Positions 60,287 through 64,000 of a DNA stretch of 64,000 nt are shown piece by piece; positions within the stretch are counted from its first letter, which is position 1; every line of letters starts with the position of its first letter. The stretch lies in assembly GCA_009837395.1 (NCBI GenBank), contig VXTP01000006.1:124001-188000 (forward strand), in the 5' to 3' direction. Below the pieces are notes generated by a model. The model saw only the letters and a list, made by a program, of their open reading frames with translations, made no database searches and was not told the DNA's origin. The translations under genes were made by a program, and so were the position numbers. The stretch comes from Gemmatimonadota bacterium. Lineage in GTDB: Bacteria; JAAXHH01.

Positions 60287-63200
60287 ATGCGGATGGTTAA
60301 CGCCATTACGGGTATGCCGATAGCCGCGTGGATCGCGTGGATAACGATGGCCGCGTGCGTACTCGCGGGATGTGGCGAGTCCGCCCCTTCCCGCGACGTG
60401 TGGGAGGAAGCCCTTTCCGCGAAGCATACGGGGCTGGCCTACCTGTACCGGAACGACCTGGATGGCGCGGCAGGTTCCTTCGAATCGGTGGCCCGGCTGG
60501 TTCCCGGCGAACCGCTCGGCCACGCGAACCGGGCCCTGGCGTTGCTGAAACTGCAAGACTACGAGCAGGCGGCCGCATCCGTCGACCGGGCCGTGGATCT
60601 TGCCCCGGAAGACGGTGAAGTCCTTTCCATAAAATCCGATATCGTGGCGGCGCGGGGAGACCGCGAAGCCGCCCTGGGCCTGCTGGCCCACGCCGTCGGT
60701 CACAACGCGTCCGACGTGGTGCTCCGGTACAAGTATCTCACCGAGATGAGAAGGTTGCGCGGGCCGGATCTCCAGGAGGAAGACGCCCTGGCAGAACTGC
60801 AGGCCATGCTCGAATATGAACCGGATAACCTGGCCGTGCTCGTCGAGTTGAACGAAATCCTGGTCAGGCTGGACCGGTGGCGGGAAGCATCGGCCGGGTA
60901 CCGGCGGATGGCCGGGTTGCTCGAGCCCGTTCCCGAAGACATTCAGACCTGGCTGGACCGGACGCTGGACGCATTGGATCGCCGGGATGGGGCAGAAGCC
61001 GAATCCAGCGCGGGCATCCTGGGCAACCTGCTCGTGGTGGACCCGGCCTACCGGGCATCGCGGGACCGCCTGGGGGATCCTTCGCAGCAGTCGCCGCCGC
61101 TCTACGATTTTCGGACGGCGCCGCCCGACCTGGAGGCAGTGGCCGCGGATGCCCTGGTCGATATGGCGTTCGTGGATGCGGGCGACGAATGGATGGAAGG
61201 TAACCTGTCCGAAGAGGAGCAATGGACGGACCTGGCGCTGGCGGACGTAGACGGGGACGGACGGCTGGACCTGGCGCTTGCGGGCCGGCAAGGGCTGACC
61301 GTCCTGAGCAACCCCGTGGACGGCCGGGAAACGGTTTCGAGTCCATGGTCGGGCATGGACGATTTGGTATCTGGAGACGCGGTCTTTCGACTGGTCCCGG
61401 GAGACTTCGACAATGACGGCGATATGGACATGCTGGCAGCCGGCACATCATCACCCCGGGTGTACCACAACGAAGGGGATGGGACATTTGGTCTGGCGCA
61501 GACCCTGGACCCTGGAACAGGCCCGATGTACTTCGACTCCGCTTCCCGGGTGGATTTCGACCACGACGGGGACCTGGACGTCCTGGCGTCCAACAGGAGC
61601 GCGCTACGGTTCTTCCGGCATACGGAGGGAGGGGTTTTCGAAGAGGCCACCTCCGCAACGGGCTTTCTCGAATCGGTGTCCGGCGTCCCCGGCGGGATCG
61701 CTGAGAGTGTTTCCGCCGATGGAGTTTCCGCTGGTGGAGATTCTGCTGATGGTAACTTCGCCGTACCGCCCGCCCAGCCGCTGGCCTGGGGCGACTTCGA
61801 CCTGGACGGCGCCGTGGATGTCGTCGCGCTGTTCGACGACGGCGCGCACCGGTTGTACCGGAACCTGCGCCAGGGCAGATGGGTGGACTGGACGGAACGT
61901 TTCGGCGGAATCCGGTGGGGCGGCGCGAAGACGGTCGCCGCGGCCGATTTCAATAACGACGGCGCGCTGGACCTTTTCATGGCAGGGTCTGCCGCCGAGG
62001 GCTGCCGGTTATTGTGGAACGACAATGGGCGCCGTTTCGACGGGGAGGACACGCTCCCGGCCTTCGGCGACGCGTGTGACGGCCTCGATGCCGCCGCCGT
62101 CCGGCCCTTCGATTTCGACAATGACGGGTTCATCGATCTCGCGCTCGCCGGACATTCCGAGCCGGGCCTGTCGGGACTCAGGCTGGTCAGGAACCTGGGC
62201 AACGGTGCGTTCGAGGAACGGGCCGACCTGCTTCCGGTCCTGCTGTCGGCCATCGAAGACGTGGAGGTCGGCGACCTGGACGATGACGGCGACCTGGATC
62301 TCGTATTGCTCACCGAGGGTCGTCCCATGGTACTGCGGAACGATGGCGGCAACGCGAACGGCTGGCTAAAAGTACAGCTCGCCGCGGCGCTGGAAGGAAG
62401 CGGCAAGAACAACTTCTATGGCATAGGGTCGACCATAGAGGTCAACGCCGGGTCACACTACCAGTCTCTGCAGGTTGATGCGGCCGTCACCCACGTCGGT
62501 CTGGGAAGCCGGGAAACGGCCGACGTGATCCGGGTAATCTGGAGCAACGGCGTCCCCCAGAACCGGATCGATCCGGAATCCCGCACGCTCATCGTCGAAC
62601 CGCAGCGGCTCAAGGGATCGTGCCCGTCGCTGTACACCTGGAACGGCGACCGGTTCGTCTTCGTCACCCACCTGATGACCCGGAGCGCCATCGGCGCCCT
62701 GACGGAAACCGGCGCGCCGGCCTGGCCGGACGCGGCGAACGACTACGTGAAGATCCGGGGCGACCAACTGCGGATGCGGGACGGGAAGTTCGAGGTACGG
62801 GTCGTGGAGGAACTGTGGGACGCCGTGTACATGGACAAAATGGAACTGCTGGTCGTCGACCATCCGGGGGAGACGGACATCTTCGTGGATGAAAAGTACC
62901 TCCCGCCACCCTACCCGGATCTCGAAATCCATACGGTAACGGACCCGCGCCTGCCCGTGGCCGCCCTCGACCACCACGGTAACGACATCCTGTCCGCGCT
63001 CGCCGCCCGGGACAGCCTTTACGTCGGGGACTACAGGCTCGGCGACTTTCAGGGCGTTCCGGAAATGCATTCCATTACGCTGGACCTGGGCGATCTGAAG
63101 GGCGCGGAACGGATCCACCTATACCTGTGTGGCTGGATCATGCCGATCGAGCCCAGTTCCAACCTGGCCCTGTCCCAGCGCAACAACGTCGCGGTGATTC

Positions 63201-63919
63201 CGCCGTACCTGGAAGTGCCAGACGGCAGGGGGCAGTGGCGTACCGTGATACCGTACACCGGCTTTCCTTCGGGGGAACACAAGACCGTTTTCATCGATCT
63301 GACGGACCTTTTCCCTGCCGATGACTACCGGGTAAGGCTCACCACGAACCTGGAGTTGTACTGGAGCGAGGCCTTTTTCACCGTCGACGAACCCGTGCGG
63401 AACGAAAGGCGCATTACCCGGCTGTCGCCCGATACCGCGGATCTGCACTACCGCGGCTACTCGCGGGAGTACCGGACCGCGCCGTATGGTCCGTTTATCC
63501 GGGATTACCGGGTGCTGAGCGGCGAACCCCAGTGGCTGCCCTTCGAAGGATACCGGACGCGGTACGGCGACGTGACACCCCTGCTGCGGGCATCCGACAA
63601 CCGCTATGTAATTTACAGTTCGGGAGAGGAAATCAAGGTGACCTTCGATGCGGCGGACCTGCCCGCACCACCGCCCGGATGGACGAGGAACTTCGTCCTG
63701 CACACCGACGGCTGGCTGAAGGAGGGCGATCTGAACACGGCGACGGCCGCCACGATCGAACCGCTGCCCTTCCACGGGATGGCCGACTACCCTTACGGTC
63801 CGGAATCCCGTTACCCGGACGAAGCCGGCCTACGAGCGTACCGAAACGCCTACAACACGCGCTGGGTCTCCCAGGAGAGTTTCAGAAACGCTCTGCGGCT
63901 GCACGGTCCAGGCCGCTGA
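60287..63919 (+). CDS. Giant lipoprotein with TPR, FG-GAP/VCBS and ASPIC/UnbV domains
   Basis: A 1210-residue exported protein. A signal with lipobox VLAGC (Cys29) precedes TPR-type helices (about 45-250: GLAYLYRNDLDGAAGSFESV, LLKLQDYEQAAASVDRAVDL). Then come at least five FG-GAP calcium-binding repeats of the form D-x-D-x-D-G-x-x-D (LALADVDGDGRLDLALAG; DFDNDGDMDMLAAG; DFNNDGALDLFMAG; DLDDDGDLDLVLL), an ASPIC/UnbV-type segment (GIGSTIEVNAGSHYQSLQV) and a ~400-residue C-terminal domain I do not recognise. ATG 60287 follows GAGGTGA. Such proteins are usually surface adhesins or scaffolds. Confidence 0.88.
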   Translation: MRMVNAITGMPIAAWIAWITMAACVLAGCGESAPSRDVWEEALSAKHTGLAYLYRNDLDGAAGSFESVARLVPGEPLGHANRALALLKLQDYEQAAASVDRAVDLAPEDGEVLSIKSDIVAARGDREAALGLLAHAVGHNASDVVLRYKYLTEMRRLRGPDLQEEDALAELQAMLEYEPDNLAVLVELNEILVRLDRWREASAGYRRMAGLLEPVPEDIQTWLDRTLDALDRRDGAEAESSAGILGNLLVVDPAYRASRDRLGDPSQQSPPLYDFRTAPPDLEAVAADALVDMAFVDAGDEWMEGNLSEEEQWTDLALADVDGDGRLDLALAGRQGLTVLSNPVDGRETVSSPWSGMDDLVSGDAVFRLVPGDFDNDGDMDMLAAGTSSPRVYHNEGDGTFGLAQTLDPGTGPMYFDSASRVDFDHDGDLDVLASNRSALRFFRHTEGGVFEEATSATGFLESVSGVPGGIAESVSADGVSAGGDSADGNFAVPPAQPLAWGDFDLDGAVDVVALFDDGAHRLYRNLRQGRWVDWTERFGGIRWGGAKTVAAADFNNDGALDLFMAGSAAEGCRLLWNDNGRRFDGEDTLPAFGDACDGLDAAAVRPFDFDNDGFIDLALAGHSEPGLSGLRLVRNLGNGAFEERADLLPVLLSAIEDVEVGDLDDDGDLDLVLLTEGRPMVLRNDGGNANGWLKVQLAAALEGSGKNNFYGIGSTIEVNAGSHYQSLQVDAAVTHVGLGSRETADVIRVIWSNGVPQNRIDPESRTLIVEPQRLKGSCPSLYTWNGDRFVFVTHLMTRSAIGALTETGAPAWPDAANDYVKIRGDQLRMRDGKFEVRVVEELWDAVYMDKMELLVVDHPGETDIFVDEKYLPPPYPDLEIHTVTDPRLPVAALDHHGNDILSALAARDSLYVGDYRLGDFQGVPEMHSITLDLGDLKGAERIHLYLCGWIMPIEPSSNLALSQRNNVAVIPPYLEVPDGRGQWRTVIPYTGFPSGEHKTVFIDLTDLFPADDYRVRLTTNLELYWSEAFFTVDEPVRNERRITRLSPDTADLHYRGYSREYRTAPYGPFIRDYRVLSGEPQWLPFEGYRTRYGDVTPLLRASDNRYVIYSSGEEIKVTFDAADLPAPPPGWTRNFVLHTDGWLKEGDLNTATAATIEPLPFHGMADYPYGPESRYPDEAGLRAYRNAYNTRWVSQESFRNALRLHGPGR

Positions 63920-63953
63920 TCCTTCCCTGCCGCGGAGCCGCAAGTAGGCCGCC

Positions 63954-64000
63954 TCAGGAACCCGGTACCAGCGACACCTTGATCAGGTCGCCCGGGTCGT
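63954..64000 (-). CDS. Possible C-terminal end of a gene cut by the window edge
   Basis: On the minus strand an open frame enters from the right edge and ends at a TGA (63956-63954) with the residues DPGDLIKVSLVPGS. The composition fits coding sequence but only about 15 residues are visible, so neither a family nor reality of the gene can be established. It would converge on the giant lipoprotein gene. Confidence 0.4.
   Translation of the reverse strand, partial: DPGDLIKVSLVPGS

Overview
This is a GC-rich, gene-dense window with about 50 protein genes, one tRNA, short intergenic gaps and many 1-4 nt gene overlaps. Two TonB-dependent outer-membrane receptors and several lipoproteins point to a diderm bacterium. 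The many PhyH-family oxygenases with an LHGG-type motif, together with an AGCS symporter, DUF1028, ASPIC/UnbV-FG-GAP and creatininase-family genes, resemble uncultivated Latescibacterota, Poribacteria and other FCB-type genomes. That placement is inference from gene content; no rRNA is present to test it.

Layout. 1-4.8 kb: the start of an indolepyruvate:ferredoxin oxidoreductase (cut by the window edge, minus strand), then an amidase, selA and an SDR (plus strand). 4.8-10.4 kb: a six-gene minus-strand operon, PhyH - enolase-superfamily dehydratase - PhyH - PhyH - PhyH - creatininase. 10.5-12.8 kb: a divergent Gfo/Idh dehydrogenase and sarcosine-oxidase-like pair ending in a 44-bp repeat. 13-19.7 kb: an MpaB-type oxygenase, an amidohydrolase and accA, then PhyH, Nudix, sugar isomerase and a small membrane coiled-coil gene. 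19.7-25.2 kb: selB, tRNA-Sec, a hybrid sensor kinase fused to an OmpR-type regulator, and an orphan COX3, all minus strand. 25.3-27.8 kb: a degenerate nucleotidyltransferase and tatC with a long acidic tail. 27.9-39.2 kb: a minus-strand series of a TPR lipoprotein, an unknown protein, a HalD/ArpA-like oxygenase, an AGCS symporter and two paralogous TonB receptors. 39.4-50.9 kb: recA converging on an eight-gene minus-strand series (tatA, glycerate kinase, PhyH, FAD/Fe-S dehydrogenase, DUF1028, MFS fused to a YtxJ-like protein, FAD oxidoreductase, mutY). 51-54.4 kb: an unknown gene, a HupE-like gene and an NHL-repeat lipoprotein. 54.7-63.9 kb: a plus-strand operon of aminotransferase, PhyH, enolase-superfamily enzyme, AAA ATPase with a clamp-binding tail, PurO-type IMP cyclohydrolase and a 1210-residue TPR/FG-GAP/ASPIC lipoprotein.

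How the genes work together. selA, selB and tRNA-Sec give most of the selenocysteine machinery (selD is not here). tatA and tatC give the core of Tat export. The dominant theme is small-molecule oxidation: seven PhyH proteins and one HalD/ArpA-like oxygenase, repeatedly next to enolase-superfamily dehydratases, flavin amine oxidases and transporters, which suggests scavenging and remodelling of organic acids, amines and sugars.

The observation most worth following is in the PhyH set. Three of the seven keep the usual H-x-D iron motif. The other four read H-G-G, H-G-G, H-N-G and H-C-A at that position. Loss of the carboxylate is the hallmark of Fe/2-oxoglutarate halogenases, although a different iron-binding arrangement is equally possible.
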